DNA of 26,923 nucleotides from JAAZNO01 sp012798275 (GCA_035347995.1 DAOPQD010000040.1:1-26923); one strand, 5' to 3'. Counted from the first letter of the stretch, positions 7,325 to 15,210 are shown. The notes: generated by a model from the letters alone, not told the origin. Numbers and translations: made by a program.

Positions 7325-9442
7325 TCACGCCAGCTTTCGCAGCACCCGCTGAATGGCCATCAACAGCGCGCCCTGCTGCTCGTAGCCGTCCTCGCCCAGC
7401 TCGCTGAGGCCCAGATACACGGCGCGACGACAGCGCTGGAGCAATCCCTGGGTGAGCCGCTGCAGGGTCTCCTCCCGCGCGGCGACTTCGTCCGAATCGA
7501 GCCACAGCCTACCCATGGGCCAATGACGGCTGAGGACGTGCGGATGCGTCAGCGGCTGATAGAGGCGCTCCCACCAGCCCGTGCTGCCCACGTTGAGCCA
7601 GAATTGCACCTCGACGGGGCGATTGGCCATGAGGAAAGTGAACGCTGGCGCCAACAGCACCGCCTCCGTCTGCTCCGGCTCCCAATCGCGGAGGTATTGC
7701 GCGGCCAGCACGCCCTCCCGCACCAACTCGACGTATTCCTGCGCGGGGGATTTCTCGGCGGGCAGGGCGCCGGCGATCCAGCGGAACTTCTGCGCCGACT
7801 CGATGAGATTCGCGGCCACCCGTGCGGCGTCGTAATCCTCATGGAAGCGGTAGCCCGGTTGGGAGAGCAGCTCGCCGAAGAGCCGGCTGAGGAAGTGATC
7901 CAGCTCCGCGGCGGGCGCCTCGCGGTAACGCTCGAGCCACAGGCGCAGCGCCTCATAGCGTCCGCCCAGCAGATAGGTGATGCGCTGTTGGACTTCCGTC
8001 TGCAGCCCGGCGAAAGGCTCCAGCCGGGGACAGCCGTCTTTAACGCGGTAGAGGATGGCGGTGAGCAGCTGCGCCCGCACCAGATCCAGCGCCTCGATGG
8101 TGGCGGCAAGGGCGTAGGCCACATCATAGTGCGGCGGACAGAGGCCCCAGGCGGGATGTCCCAGCGCGGCGAGGGTGAGCAGGGCCTGTGCGGCGGATTC
8201 CTCGCGCAAGGCTCGTGAGGGGCGGTGCGAGCGGACCGGGACGTTGCGTTGTTCCAGGCGTTGGGCGAGCGCAAAGCGCAGCGCATCGGGGAGGAAGGGC
8301 GCCAGGACCGCGATCTCGGCCGGCGGCAGCCCCTCGTGGTGCACCAGTCCGGCGATGGTGTCTGCTGTCCAATCCAGCATCTCCGGGTGGAAGCGATGCA
8401 GCTCGTAATGGAGTGCGCTCCGCACGGCGGCGTGACGTTCGACCGTGGCGGGGACAGCGGGGCTTTCCGCCTCTGCTGGCCGGGGCGGCGACGCAATCGC
8501 TGCGCCGAGCGCCTCTGCCAGGGCGAGGATCGGCGCACTGGCGACGAAGGAGTCGGTGAAGCGCAGCGGCTCGTCGCACAGCGGCGCGAGGGCGGCGGCG
8601 CTTTCCGGGTCGGCGCCGAGGAAGGAACGATGTCCACCGCCCTCATCGTAGATGAGCAACGCTGAAGCGGCGTGCGGCAGCCAGTCGCGCAGCAGCTCGT
8701 GGGCCACGGGGGTGTCCTCCTCGAGATTGTCCACGATGAGATGCGGGTATTGTTCGAGCAGATAGGTGCGACACAGCGGCTCAGGCCACAGATATTTGAG
8801 GAAGACTTCCATCTGCAGTGAGAAATCGAGCAGGTTGTGCTCCAGGCAATAGCGGCGGAAGCGGAGGGCGCATTCCTGCGCCTCGTCGTAGATGCGCAGC
8901 TGCGTCTTCTCGCCCACCCAGGCAGATTTGAGCCGGGGCGCGATTTCCGTGATGGGGAAACCGACGACGGCGGCCTTGTTGAGATTGTCAATGATCTGGC
9001 TGTAGAGCCGGTTGCGGCTGATGGCGATGGATTGGAAGTAGCCTTCCTCTACGAGGGGGGCAACGACGCGCGCCATGAAATACTGCGCCGTCTCCAGCGT
9101 GAGGAAGATCGGGCGGGCCTGCGGCTGGGCGAATCCCGCTTCCTCGGCGGCGAGGGGCCAGAAGAGATCCACCATGCGCCGCGCCAGCGCGCCGACCGTG
9201 GCGAGGGTGACCAGGCCGCCGGGGCGCAGCTGCGGGGCGTGACGGGCCTCGTCATAGGGCAGCGCCAGCGTCCGTTGCGGCGTGAGGATCAGGATGTTGT
9301 GGGCCGGCGCGCCGTGCGTGATCAGCCAGTGCAGTCGCGCCGTTCCGGCCGTCGTCTTGCCCGTCCCTGCCGGGCCTGTGACAAAGAGCTTCCGGTCGAG
9401 CGGCGCCTGAATGAGCGTTTGCTGCGCGAGTGAGAATTCCAT
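7325..9442 (-). CDS. AddB/UvrD-like helicase-fold protein with degenerate Walker B, no nuclease domain
   Basis: A 705-residue protein whose N-terminus has an intact Walker A, GPAGTGKT (23-30), in a UvrD/AddB-like setting. The segment where DExx should appear reads LIVDNLEEDTP (about 230-240), so the Asp-Glu pair is Asp-Asn. Motifs V and VI are unrecognisable (RRAVYLGLSELG near the C-terminus replaces the usual arginine finger). This resembles AddB, whose helicase fold serves as a scaffold and Chi scanner rather than a motor. The C-terminal Fe-S nuclease domain of AddB is absent here and is found as a separate gene three positions downstream. The start is ATG at 9442 with a weak GAAGAAAG. It is the first gene of the operon; a repeat element fills the upstream spacer. 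Confidence 0.75.
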   Translation of the reverse strand: MEFSLAQQTLIQAPLDRKLFVTGPAGTGKTTAGTARLHWLITHGAPAHNILILTPQRTLALPYDEARHAPQLRPGGLVTLATVGALARRMVDLFWPLAAEEAGFAQPQARPIFLTLETAQYFMARVVAPLVEEGYFQSIAISRNRLYSQIIDNLNKAAVVGFPITEIAPRLKSAWVGEKTQLRIYDEAQECALRFRRYCLEHNLLDFSLQMEVFLKYLWPEPLCRTYLLEQYPHLIVDNLEEDTPVAHELLRDWLPHAASALLIYDEGGGHRSFLGADPESAAALAPLCDEPLRFTDSFVASAPILALAEALGAAIASPPRPAEAESPAVPATVERHAAVRSALHYELHRFHPEMLDWTADTIAGLVHHEGLPPAEIAVLAPFLPDALRFALAQRLEQRNVPVRSHRPSRALREESAAQALLTLAALGHPAWGLCPPHYDVAYALAATIEALDLVRAQLLTAILYRVKDGCPRLEPFAGLQTEVQQRITYLLGGRYEALRLWLERYREAPAAELDHFLSRLFGELLSQPGYRFHEDYDAARVAANLIESAQKFRWIAGALPAEKSPAQEYVELVREGVLAAQYLRDWEPEQTEAVLLAPAFTFLMANRPVEVQFWLNVGSTGWWERLYQPLTHPHVLSRHWPMGRLWLDSDEVAAREETLQRLTQGLLQRCRRAVYLGLSELGEDGYEQQGALLMAIQRVLRKLA

Positions 9443-9584
9443 GGCTTTCTTCGAAAATCCGTAATGCGTAAGCTCTCTTCGGAAAATGGCTCACAGATGA
9501 ACACGGATTTCACGGATCAGCAAAGGTAACGCAGCCTTCAGGCTGCTCTCAAGCCGCCCCGGAATGAATTCCGGGGCTGACAGG
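9443..9584. other. Spacer filled by dispersed repeat R1
   Basis: The gap between the first helicase gene and the FG-GAP gene consists almost wholly of the palindrome-rich repeat described at 9483-9690. No separate promoter could be recognised for the helicase operon, so transcription may continue from the FG-GAP gene. Confidence 0.5.
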
Positions 9585-9690
9585 TCAAGTTCGCTGAAGC
9601 GAGCTCCCCCAACAACGTGCTTCAGCCCGGTTGGCTTGTGTCGAACCGGTGAGCCGTCGCAGCTTCTGCTCACGACTCACATTTTCATTT
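9483..9690 (+). repeat. Dispersed palindrome-rich repeat, copy R1 (diverged)
   Basis: It begins AAAATGGC and carries ATGAACACGGATTTCACGG, like copies R2 and R3, and ends with the shared block around TGTCGAACCGGTGAGCCGTC (about 9640-9659) and CTGCTCACGACTCACATTTTCAT (9666-9688). Between them are hairpins: GCAGCC-TTCA-GGCTGC (9531-9546), CCCCGGAAT/ATTCCGGGG (9557-9576) and TCGC-TGAA-GCGA (9591-9602). Its right part runs into the end of the FG-GAP reading frame. No transposase is associated, so it is likely a non-autonomous element. Confidence 0.75.
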
Positions 9691-10370
9691 GTGATGACGG
9701 GGAGGCCGTCATCCGTCACCCGCAGGTCGTGGTAGCGCCCCGGCTCGCTGCGCCAGCGCAGGTTAAAACCCCAGCCGTGCCAGTCCCACACCGAAAGGGT
9801 GCGTTGGCGCGCGTCAGCGCCGTCGCCGGGCGGCGCCGATTCCACCACCCACAGCTCCTGGACCCCGTCGCCATCGCTGTCGGCCAGCGCCAGCTCGTGG
9901 ATGGGGAGCGTGACGGCCGAGCCGCCCCAGATCAATTTCACCCTCCCGCCGCGATGGGCGATGATGTACGGGTGACTGCGCAGCTCCCCGGCGGCGTCGA
10001 GCTTCCACAGCGCCGCGAGGATCTCGTAGCGGCCGTCGTCGTTGGGATCGCCGAGCGCCACATCCACGATGCGCCAGCCCGGCTCGCTGCGCCAGATTTC
10101 CACGCCATCCTGCAACACGCGGAGTTCTTCCCCTTCACGCTGGATGATCTCGGCGTTGCCGTCTCCGGTGAGATCAACGGCGCCGGCGATAAAAGTTGCG
10201 CTCGCAGGCGTCTGCGGGACGGCGACGCGCCAGCAGGTCTGCCGATCGCAGGCGAAGCCCACCTGCTGCTCGCCGGGCGACAGGTGGGCCATGACGACCG
10301 TTGCCAGCGCCGTCACTGCCAGGGCTACGGCGACGACGTGTTGACGTCGCAATGTGGCTGACGGCTTCAC
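9585..10370 (-). CDS. Membrane-anchored FG-GAP/VCBS-like repeat protein with repeat-derived C-terminus
   Basis: A 261-residue protein. Residues about 10-30 (VVAVALAVTALATVVMAHL) form a signal anchor. The rest is a beta-propeller-like series with calcium-type loops DLTGDGNAE, DPNDDGRYE and DSDGDGVQE, typical of FG-GAP/VCBS integrin-like repeats on exported proteins. Two cysteines (ACDRQTC) may form a disulfide. The start is GTG at 10370 after GAGAGG, 15 bp beyond the stop of the DUF3160 gene, so the two are co-transcribed. From about residue 228 (ENVSREQKLRRL onward) the translation is the reverse strand of dispersed repeat R1, so roughly 34 C-terminal residues were gained when the repeat replaced or displaced the original end. 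The ligand or partner is unknown. Confidence 0.7.
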   Translation of the reverse strand: MKPSATLRRQHVVAVALAVTALATVVMAHLSPGEQQVGFACDRQTCWRVAVPQTPASATFIAGAVDLTGDGNAEIIQREGEELRVLQDGVEIWRSEPGWRIVDVALGDPNDDGRYEILAALWKLDAAGELRSHPYIIAHRGGRVKLIWGGSAVTLPIHELALADSDGDGVQELWVVESAPPGDGADARQRTLSVWDWHGWGFNLRWRSEPGRYHDLRVTDDGLPVITNENVSREQKLRRLTGSTQANRAEARCWGSSLQRT

Positions 10371-10385
10371 GCGCGCTGTGACCTC

Positions 10386-13094
10386 TCACCACGCGGGGCG
10401 GGCATTCGCCAGCACCATGCGGGTGACGCTCCAGGAACCGTCAGCCTCCCGTTCCAGCGTGTACGTGACATCGAGGGTGTACGGCCCGCGCTCGCCGATA
10501 GCCTGCAGGTCATGTTCATCGCCTGTCTCGGCGGGATGCTGCGCGCCCTTGTAGGCATACAGCGTGTCCTGCCACGTCTCCCGCACCGTCACCACGGCCA
10601 GCGTGTCAGATTGCCGGTCGAAGGAGCGGTAATCGGTCCCCACCCATTGTCGCCCCTCGAAGTGCTTTTGGCCGCGGAGGGCATTCACCTCGGCGGTGAT
10701 CAGATCCAGCGCCGCGCCGCGTGCCAGCTGCTGATAATCGGAGGAGACGTATTGCAGATCCAGGTAGTAGACGGTGTTGACCCAGGCGCGTTGGAAGTTG
10801 TACAGTGCGCTTTGCAGGTCGCTGTATTCGCCTTCCGGCGTGAAGAAGCTGCTGATCCACTCGGGCTGCTCCGGCGCGGCGTTGTCATCCAGCAAGGCGC
10901 GCCATTTCTCATCGGTGAGACGATCCTCAGCGGGCCAGGGGAATTCGTAATAGGAGAAGATGCCGCCTTTGGCGACCTCCAGGCGGATGCTGCCGTCGTC
11001 CTCGATGAGGGGGACGACGACGTGCAGGTCGTTGACGCGCCCGACCGCGACTTCCAGCACTACAGGTTGGGGGATGCCGATCCCTTGCGGGTCGGGATCC
11101 GTGGCGACGTCGGCGATGACGGCGACTTGCGGCTCTTCCTCCATGTAGGGCATGGCTCCGGAGGCGTTTTCGGGCTGATCGGCGGAAGCTATCACCAGGT
11201 GTTCCAGCTCGCCGCCGTAGTAGCGGATGCGCTCGTGCTCCTCCGCGGTGAGCGGGATCCCCGCGAGCTCCTTTTCTGCCATCTGCTTGAGCGCCAGTGC
11301 GAGTTCTTCGATGCGCGAGAGGCTGTCGGCGTCCTGCGCGCCGAGCAGACTGCGGGAGGCGAGGCCGTCGCGCGTCATCGCGGCGAGCGCTGCCAGCCGG
11401 GCATAGAATTCCGGCACGGGTTCGACGTAGCCTCGCGCGGGCAGGGGATCTGGCGGGGTCGGCATCCAGTCGCCGCCGAGCTCGGCATAGATCTGCTTGG
11501 CGTAGAGGATGGTGTCGTGCCGCAGCTCGGCCCAGCTGCCCAGGCTGGTATGCAGTTGTTTATCCTGCCACGCGGTAGATTGCATGAAGCTGGGCGTCTG
11601 GGGAGCGGGTTTTTCGAGCAGCGGGTAGAATGTGTAGAGCCAGGCGTTGTACACGGTCTCCGTCCAGTCCTCGACGGTGAGGCTGCCGGTCCAGGCGCGC
11701 ATCTTCTCCATCTGGCTGACGTAATTCGCGTAGTGCGTTTCATCCATGGCGTCGAGGAGCTCGTAGGCGCGCTCCGAGCCCATCGCCGCGAGGATGTCCA
11801 ATCCCTTGGGCAGCCCGCGGCGGTCGGACAGCGTGCCGACATTGCGGTAGATGAGCTGGCGGAAGATGTAGGAATCGGGCACGAAGCGCTGTCCCATAAA
11901 ACGCAGGCCCTTCGTCACCTGGGTTTCGTCGTCAGTGACGGCGATCACCAGGCCGAGGATGCGCGGGGAGGGGAGGGCGTCGGCAGCCGCGATGAACTCG
12001 CGGAGCTTCGCGTCATCCGCCAGCGTGGTCAGGGGAGGATTCTTGCCGTACACCGCGTCAATCACGGGGATGTAATCCAGCACGGTCAGGTCGTCACTCC
12101 GTCCGACGAGGAACGCGGTCGGATCGTAGAGGTCGGCCCAGACGTCCAGCGCGGGGCGACTTTCCACCTGGGTGTTGCGCAGCGCCCGCACCAGCAGCAG
12201 CGCGGAGCGCGTCTCGGCTTCCCCGATGGCGGGGTCTTGAGTTTGCAGGCGGAAGGTCATTCGTCCATACCACATCATGCTCTTGAAATAGGCGCTCAAG
12301 TCCTCGCTGAGGGTGTAATGTCCGCGGGGGATGTACTGCGTGTAATCCTCGCCGAATTGCAGGCCGGGGAACAGAGGCGAGGGCCAGATGCCGTCGGCGG
12401 CCTGAATGAGGGCAAGCTCCGCTTCGGCGAGCTCCGCCGCATAGGCCGGGACGGGGAAGCCCGGATCGGCGGCTTTCCCGGCGACGGCGACGAAGGCAAC
12501 GGTGCGCAGCGCGGCATCTTCCCACGGGCCACCCCGCAATTGCTGATATTGCGCGTCCACTTCCGTGATCAGCGCGCGGTTCAGCGTTTTGAGCAGCGGG
12601 TAGAAGTATTCGGTCTCGGCGGTGCGGAGGGTCTTGTCGAACATCAGATGGTAGACGTGAAGCAGCGAGTCGCTGGTGATGAAGATGGGGACGTTGGCGT
12701 AGCGGGCCTTTTCGTAGAGGGTGAAGAACTCCTTCTCCTGTGCGCCGGGGCTGCCGACGACGCCGTCGCGGGCGAGGCGAGCGCGCTGTTCAGCAGAGAG
12801 CACCGTCGGCACGTAGACATTGCTCAGGTCTGGCGCGATCGCCGGCTGCGTGAGTGAGGGGCTGCTGCTCACCGGTTGGGGGGCATACGGCGCGAAGAGC
12901 GATTTGGCGCGCGGTGGGACGACGGGCGTCGGGGATTTTTCGGACGTCGGTGGGGGCGTCGTCGGAGATGCGACGGTAGGCGCTGCTGTGGTTGGGGCCT
13001 CCGTCGTCGGCGAGGGCTGACAGCCGGCCGCTATCAGCGTCAGCGCCAACACCATCAACACCAGGCGTGACAGTTTTGTGTTACCGGGTCTCAT
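10386..13094 (-). CDS. DUF3160-family lipoprotein
   Basis: A 902-residue exported lipoprotein. The signal peptide LVLMVLALTLIAAGC ends in a lipobox with the acylated Cys at position 24. A Pro/Thr/Ser-rich linker (about 26-75) then leads into a long alpha-helical domain with ITSDSLLHVYHLMFDKTLRTAE, YGRMTFRLQTQD and MGQRFVPDSYIFRQL, which I recognise as DUF3160. Family members are large surface proteins of unknown function, found often in Chloroflexota and some archaea. The start is ATG at 13094 after an ideal GAGGAGGT. The upstream spacer is occupied from 13111 by repeat R2, leaving only 16 bp of non-repeat leader, so any promoter lies inside the repeat. It probably forms a two-gene operon with the FG-GAP gene. 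Confidence 0.85.
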   Translation of the reverse strand: MRPGNTKLSRLVLMVLALTLIAAGCQPSPTTEAPTTAAPTVASPTTPPPTSEKSPTPVVPPRAKSLFAPYAPQPVSSSPSLTQPAIAPDLSNVYVPTVLSAEQRARLARDGVVGSPGAQEKEFFTLYEKARYANVPIFITSDSLLHVYHLMFDKTLRTAETEYFYPLLKTLNRALITEVDAQYQQLRGGPWEDAALRTVAFVAVAGKAADPGFPVPAYAAELAEAELALIQAADGIWPSPLFPGLQFGEDYTQYIPRGHYTLSEDLSAYFKSMMWYGRMTFRLQTQDPAIGEAETRSALLLVRALRNTQVESRPALDVWADLYDPTAFLVGRSDDLTVLDYIPVIDAVYGKNPPLTTLADDAKLREFIAAADALPSPRILGLVIAVTDDETQVTKGLRFMGQRFVPDSYIFRQLIYRNVGTLSDRRGLPKGLDILAAMGSERAYELLDAMDETHYANYVSQMEKMRAWTGSLTVEDWTETVYNAWLYTFYPLLEKPAPQTPSFMQSTAWQDKQLHTSLGSWAELRHDTILYAKQIYAELGGDWMPTPPDPLPARGYVEPVPEFYARLAALAAMTRDGLASRSLLGAQDADSLSRIEELALALKQMAEKELAGIPLTAEEHERIRYYGGELEHLVIASADQPENASGAMPYMEEEPQVAVIADVATDPDPQGIGIPQPVVLEVAVGRVNDLHVVVPLIEDDGSIRLEVAKGGIFSYYEFPWPAEDRLTDEKWRALLDDNAAPEQPEWISSFFTPEGEYSDLQSALYNFQRAWVNTVYYLDLQYVSSDYQQLARGAALDLITAEVNALRGQKHFEGRQWVGTDYRSFDRQSDTLAVVTVRETWQDTLYAYKGAQHPAETGDEHDLQAIGERGPYTLDVTYTLEREADGSWSVTRMVLANARPAW

Positions 13095-13110
13095 GGGGTT
13101 ACCTCCTCTG

Positions 13111-13233
13111 AAAATGGCCCCGAATGAACACGAATTTCACGAATAAGATGAGAAATTCCTGGCCCCCGGGGCTGCTACATCCTCAAACACCGCGCTTCAG
13201 CGCGGTGGGCTCGTGTCGAACCGGTGAGCCGTC
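13111..13233 (+). repeat. Dispersed repeat copy R2 (123 bp, identical to R3)
   Basis: Read base by base, this segment is identical to 13615-13737. It starts AAAATGGCCCCGAATGAAC, contains the hairpin CACCGCGC-TTCA-GCGCGGTG (13188-13207) and ends CGAACCGGTGAGCCGTC. Weaker similarity continues to about 13250 (CTGCTCACGG). It sits in the leader of the DUF3160 gene. Confidence 0.9.
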
Positions 13234-13351
13234 GCCGTCGCTGCTCACGGGCTATGGCTCACAGGGTAACTGTTCAGCCACTGACTGAAAAACGGAAGAT
13301 TCCCTGGCGACTGTTGAAGATTGAGAATCAATTTTGCCCCCTATCCCCTGG

Positions 13352-13383
13352 CCCCTTCCCCCCGCGCTCGCGGGGGGAAGGGG
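13352..13383 (+). repeat. Strong GC hairpin 1 followed by a T7 tract
   Basis: CCCCTTCCCCCCGCG (13352-13366) pairs perfectly with 13369-13383, a 15-bp stem. AAC and seven T follow at once on the plus strand, the shape of an intrinsic terminator, although no intact plus-strand gene lies upstream. Confidence 0.8.
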
Positions 13384-13395
13384 AACTTTTTTTGT

Positions 13396-13434
13396 GGGGT
13401 TTTGCAGGCGGGCTATGCCCGCCTGCAAAACCCC
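13396..13434 (+). repeat. Perfect 18-bp hairpin 2
   Basis: GGGGTTTTGCAGGCGGGC (13396-13413) pairs without mismatch with 13417-13434 around a TAT loop. A T-rich tract (TTATTTTTT, from 13437) follows on the plus strand. This palindrome type is common as dispersed intergenic DNA. Confidence 0.85.
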
Positions 13435-13447
13435 CTTATTTTTTCTC

Positions 13448-13481
13448 CCCTCCCCGACGGCGCCTGCGCCGTTGGGGAGGG
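13448..13481 (+). repeat. Strong hairpin 3 (15 pairs with one G-T wobble)
   Basis: CCCTCCCCGACGGCG (13448-13462) pairs with 13467-13481 around a CCTG loop; the only non-Watson-Crick pair is G13456 with T13473. It is the third member of a cluster of three hairpins within 130 bp. Confidence 0.8.
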
Positions 13482-13532
13482 GGCCGGGGGTGGAGCAAAA
13501 GCTACACCTCACAAAGGTTCATCCATCGCCGT

Positions 13533-13610
13533 CGAACTACCTGATGCTAGGCTGAGCAATTACCGCACATTCTCATCCTTGGATGATGTGCGCCAGCACA
13601 TGGCGTCTCC
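13533..13610 (+). pseudogene. 78-bp gene relic homologous to the gene cut by the right window edge
   Basis: Its translation (ELPDARLSNYRTFSSLDDV, then RQHMASP) matches the C-terminal fragment encoded on the minus strand at 26846-26923 (ELPDARLNYDRTFSFLNDI, then RQHLASP). Hand alignment without gaps gives 68 of 78 identical bases and 19 of 26 identical residues. The similarity stops at 13610, four bases before repeat R3 begins, and the frame then ends inside R3 at 13650. Upstream it is joined to the hairpin cluster. It is therefore a broken piece of a duplicated gene of unknown function. Confidence 0.75.
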
Positions 13611-13614
13611 TTCA

Positions 13615-13770
13615 AAAATGGCCCCGAATGAACACGAATTTCACGAATAAGATGAGAAATTCCTGGCCCCCGGGGCTGCTACATCCTCAAACACCGCGCT
13701 TCAGCGCGGTGGGCTCGTGTCGAACCGGTGAGCCGTCACAGCCTCTGCTCACGACTCACATTTTCATCCT
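13615..13770 (+). repeat. Dispersed repeat copy R3
   Basis: Bases 13615-13737 are identical to R2. The extension 13738-13768 (CTCTGCTCACGACTCACATT and TTCAT) matches the end of R1. It contains the same CACCGCGC-TTCA-GCGCGGTG hairpin (13692-13711). It separates the gene relic from the promoter of the LysM-PA14 gene. Confidence 0.9.
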
Positions 13771-13845
13771 CGCGTGCGTTAATTTCATTGTAAATCCAGG
13801 GTCGCGTTATGTCAATGAAGTCCCGGGGGGCGGGATGGCGTTTCC

Positions 13846-13874
13846 TTGACCTTCCCTGCCATTTCATATATGAT
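13846..13874 (+). promoter_or_regulatory. Promoter of the LysM-PA14 gene
   Basis: TTGACC (13846-13851), a 17-bp spacer and TATGAT (13869-13874) form the best sigma-70-type promoter in the window. The expected start is near 13881, giving a leader of about 30 nt with the ribosome binding site AGGAGGG at 13901-13907. Confidence 0.75.
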
Positions 13875-13912
13875 AGCAGTATCTACCGGCTATCAAAGCA
13901 AGGAGGGCTGTC

Positions 13913-15175
13913 ATGCGTAGACTTTGCGGTCTGTTGATTTTGGCAGTATTGGTTTCCTGGATCCCGCTGCTGGTGATGACGGAGACCGTCTCCGCTGCCT
14001 GCGGCGGCACGATTCACGTGGTGCAGCCGGGCGAGAACCTGTACCGGATCGCCCTCAAATACGGCGTGACCATGGCGGCGATCTCGCAGGCCAACGGCAT
14101 CACCAACCCCAATCACATCTATGTGGGGCAACGGCTGATAATTCCTACGGGCAGCGCGTGCCCGCCGCCCGTGCCGCCGCCGCCTCCTCCGGCGGGCTGC
14201 CTCGTGCATGTGGTCAAGCCGGGGGAGAATCTCACCCTGATCGCGGCGCGCTACGGCGTGAGTGCGTGGGCGCTCGCTCAGGTCAACGGCATTTACAACA
14301 CCAATCTGTTGTATGTGGGGCAGCGCCTGACGATCCCCTGCACGCCCGCGCCGGTCCCTGGGCCGGTGCCGACGCCCGCCCCCGTGCCGAGCGGGGCGTG
14401 GCGCGGGGAATATTTCCGTGGCACCACCCCCGCGGGCGGGCCGTTGTTTGTGAAGAACAGCGCGACGTTGAATTTCCATTGGGGCCTGGGGACGCCGGAT
14501 TCGCGCCTGGCCTCCGATGGTTTTTCCGCCCGTTGGGCGCGCACCTACACTTTCCGGGGGGGCCTGTATCGTCTCACGCTCACGGTGGATGACGGCGCGC
14601 GTGTCTGGGTGGATGATGCGCTCGTGCTCGATGCATGGAAAGTGCAACCCGAGACGACCTATGTGATAGACGTGCCTATCGCGGCGGGGAAGCACACCTT
14701 CACGGTGGAATATTTTGAAGATACGGGGGTCGCCACCCTGCAATTCACCTTCAAGTGGGTCGGAGCGGTGCCTCCGGAGCCGACGCCGCTCCCCGGCGAG
14801 GCGGATTGGCAGGCGTGGTACTTTGCCAACAAAGACCTCGCCGATCCGGCAGTGCTCGCGCCGCGGCAGGCCAAAATTGACTTCAATTGGGGTGTCGGAT
14901 CCCCCGCCCACGAGCTCCCCGCCGACAATTTCAGCGCGCGCTGGCTGCGCAACGCCAGTTTCGCCAGTGGCACGTATGCCTTTTGCGTCCGCGCCGATGA
15001 TGGGGTGCGCCTGTGGGTGGATAACGTGCTCGTGCTCGACGAGTGGCACCTCTCCAACGGTGATCTCACCCTCTGTCGCGATTACCCGTTGGGCTATGGC
15101 CTGCACGCCGTCCGCGTGGAATATTTCGAGGCGACCGGCAACGCGCTGATCAAAGCGTGGTGGACGAAGCGGTAG
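13913..15175 (+). CDS. Secreted LysM-LysM-PA14-PA14 protein
   Basis: A 420-residue exported protein. A signal peptide (about 1-28, LCGLLILAVLVSWIPLLVM) ends near VSAA. LysM 1 (about 35-79, HVVQPGENLYRIALKYGV) and LysM 2 (about 98-142, HVVKPGENLTLIAARYGV) bind peptidoglycan-type glycans and are joined by a proline run. After a second Pro-rich linker come two PA14-like beta modules (about 163-287 and 297-420). Each has the repeated pattern FSARW, then G-x-Y/L, DDGxRxWVD, LVLDxW and VEYFE, which usually bind carbohydrate. The ATG at 13913 follows AGGAGGG. The next gene is convergent and ends 25 bp away. The protein probably sticks to the cell wall and captures or cross-links sugars; no catalytic domain is visible. 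Confidence 0.9.
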   Translation: MRRLCGLLILAVLVSWIPLLVMTETVSAACGGTIHVVQPGENLYRIALKYGVTMAAISQANGITNPNHIYVGQRLIIPTGSACPPPVPPPPPPAGCLVHVVKPGENLTLIAARYGVSAWALAQVNGIYNTNLLYVGQRLTIPCTPAPVPGPVPTPAPVPSGAWRGEYFRGTTPAGGPLFVKNSATLNFHWGLGTPDSRLASDGFSARWARTYTFRGGLYRLTLTVDDGARVWVDDALVLDAWKVQPETTYVIDVPIAAGKHTFTVEYFEDTGVATLQFTFKWVGAVPPEPTPLPGEADWQAWYFANKDLADPAVLAPRQAKIDFNWGVGSPAHELPADNFSARWLRNASFASGTYAFCVRADDGVRLWVDNVLVLDEWHLSNGDLTLCRDYPLGYGLHAVRVEYFEATGNALIKAWWTKR

Positions 15176-15191
15176 GCGCTTTGTCACGCCA

Positions 15192-15210
15192 GGCCGCGGC
15201 TCAACGCGGT
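15192..15210 (+). terminator. Possible weak terminator between convergent genes
   Basis: CCGCG (15192-15196) can pair with CGCGG (15203-15207) around a 6-nt loop, followed by TTT. It overlaps the stop codon of the opposing gene. The stem is short, so the call is tentative. Confidence 0.25.

Noticed and set aside
10512..12857. Plus-strand open frame of 781 codons
   Set aside because: It is antisense to the DUF3160 gene, which has a lipobox and a good ribosome binding site.
13583..13849. Plus-strand open frame of 88 codons across R3
   Set aside because: It is made of relic and repeat sequence in a non-coding frame and has no ribosome binding site.
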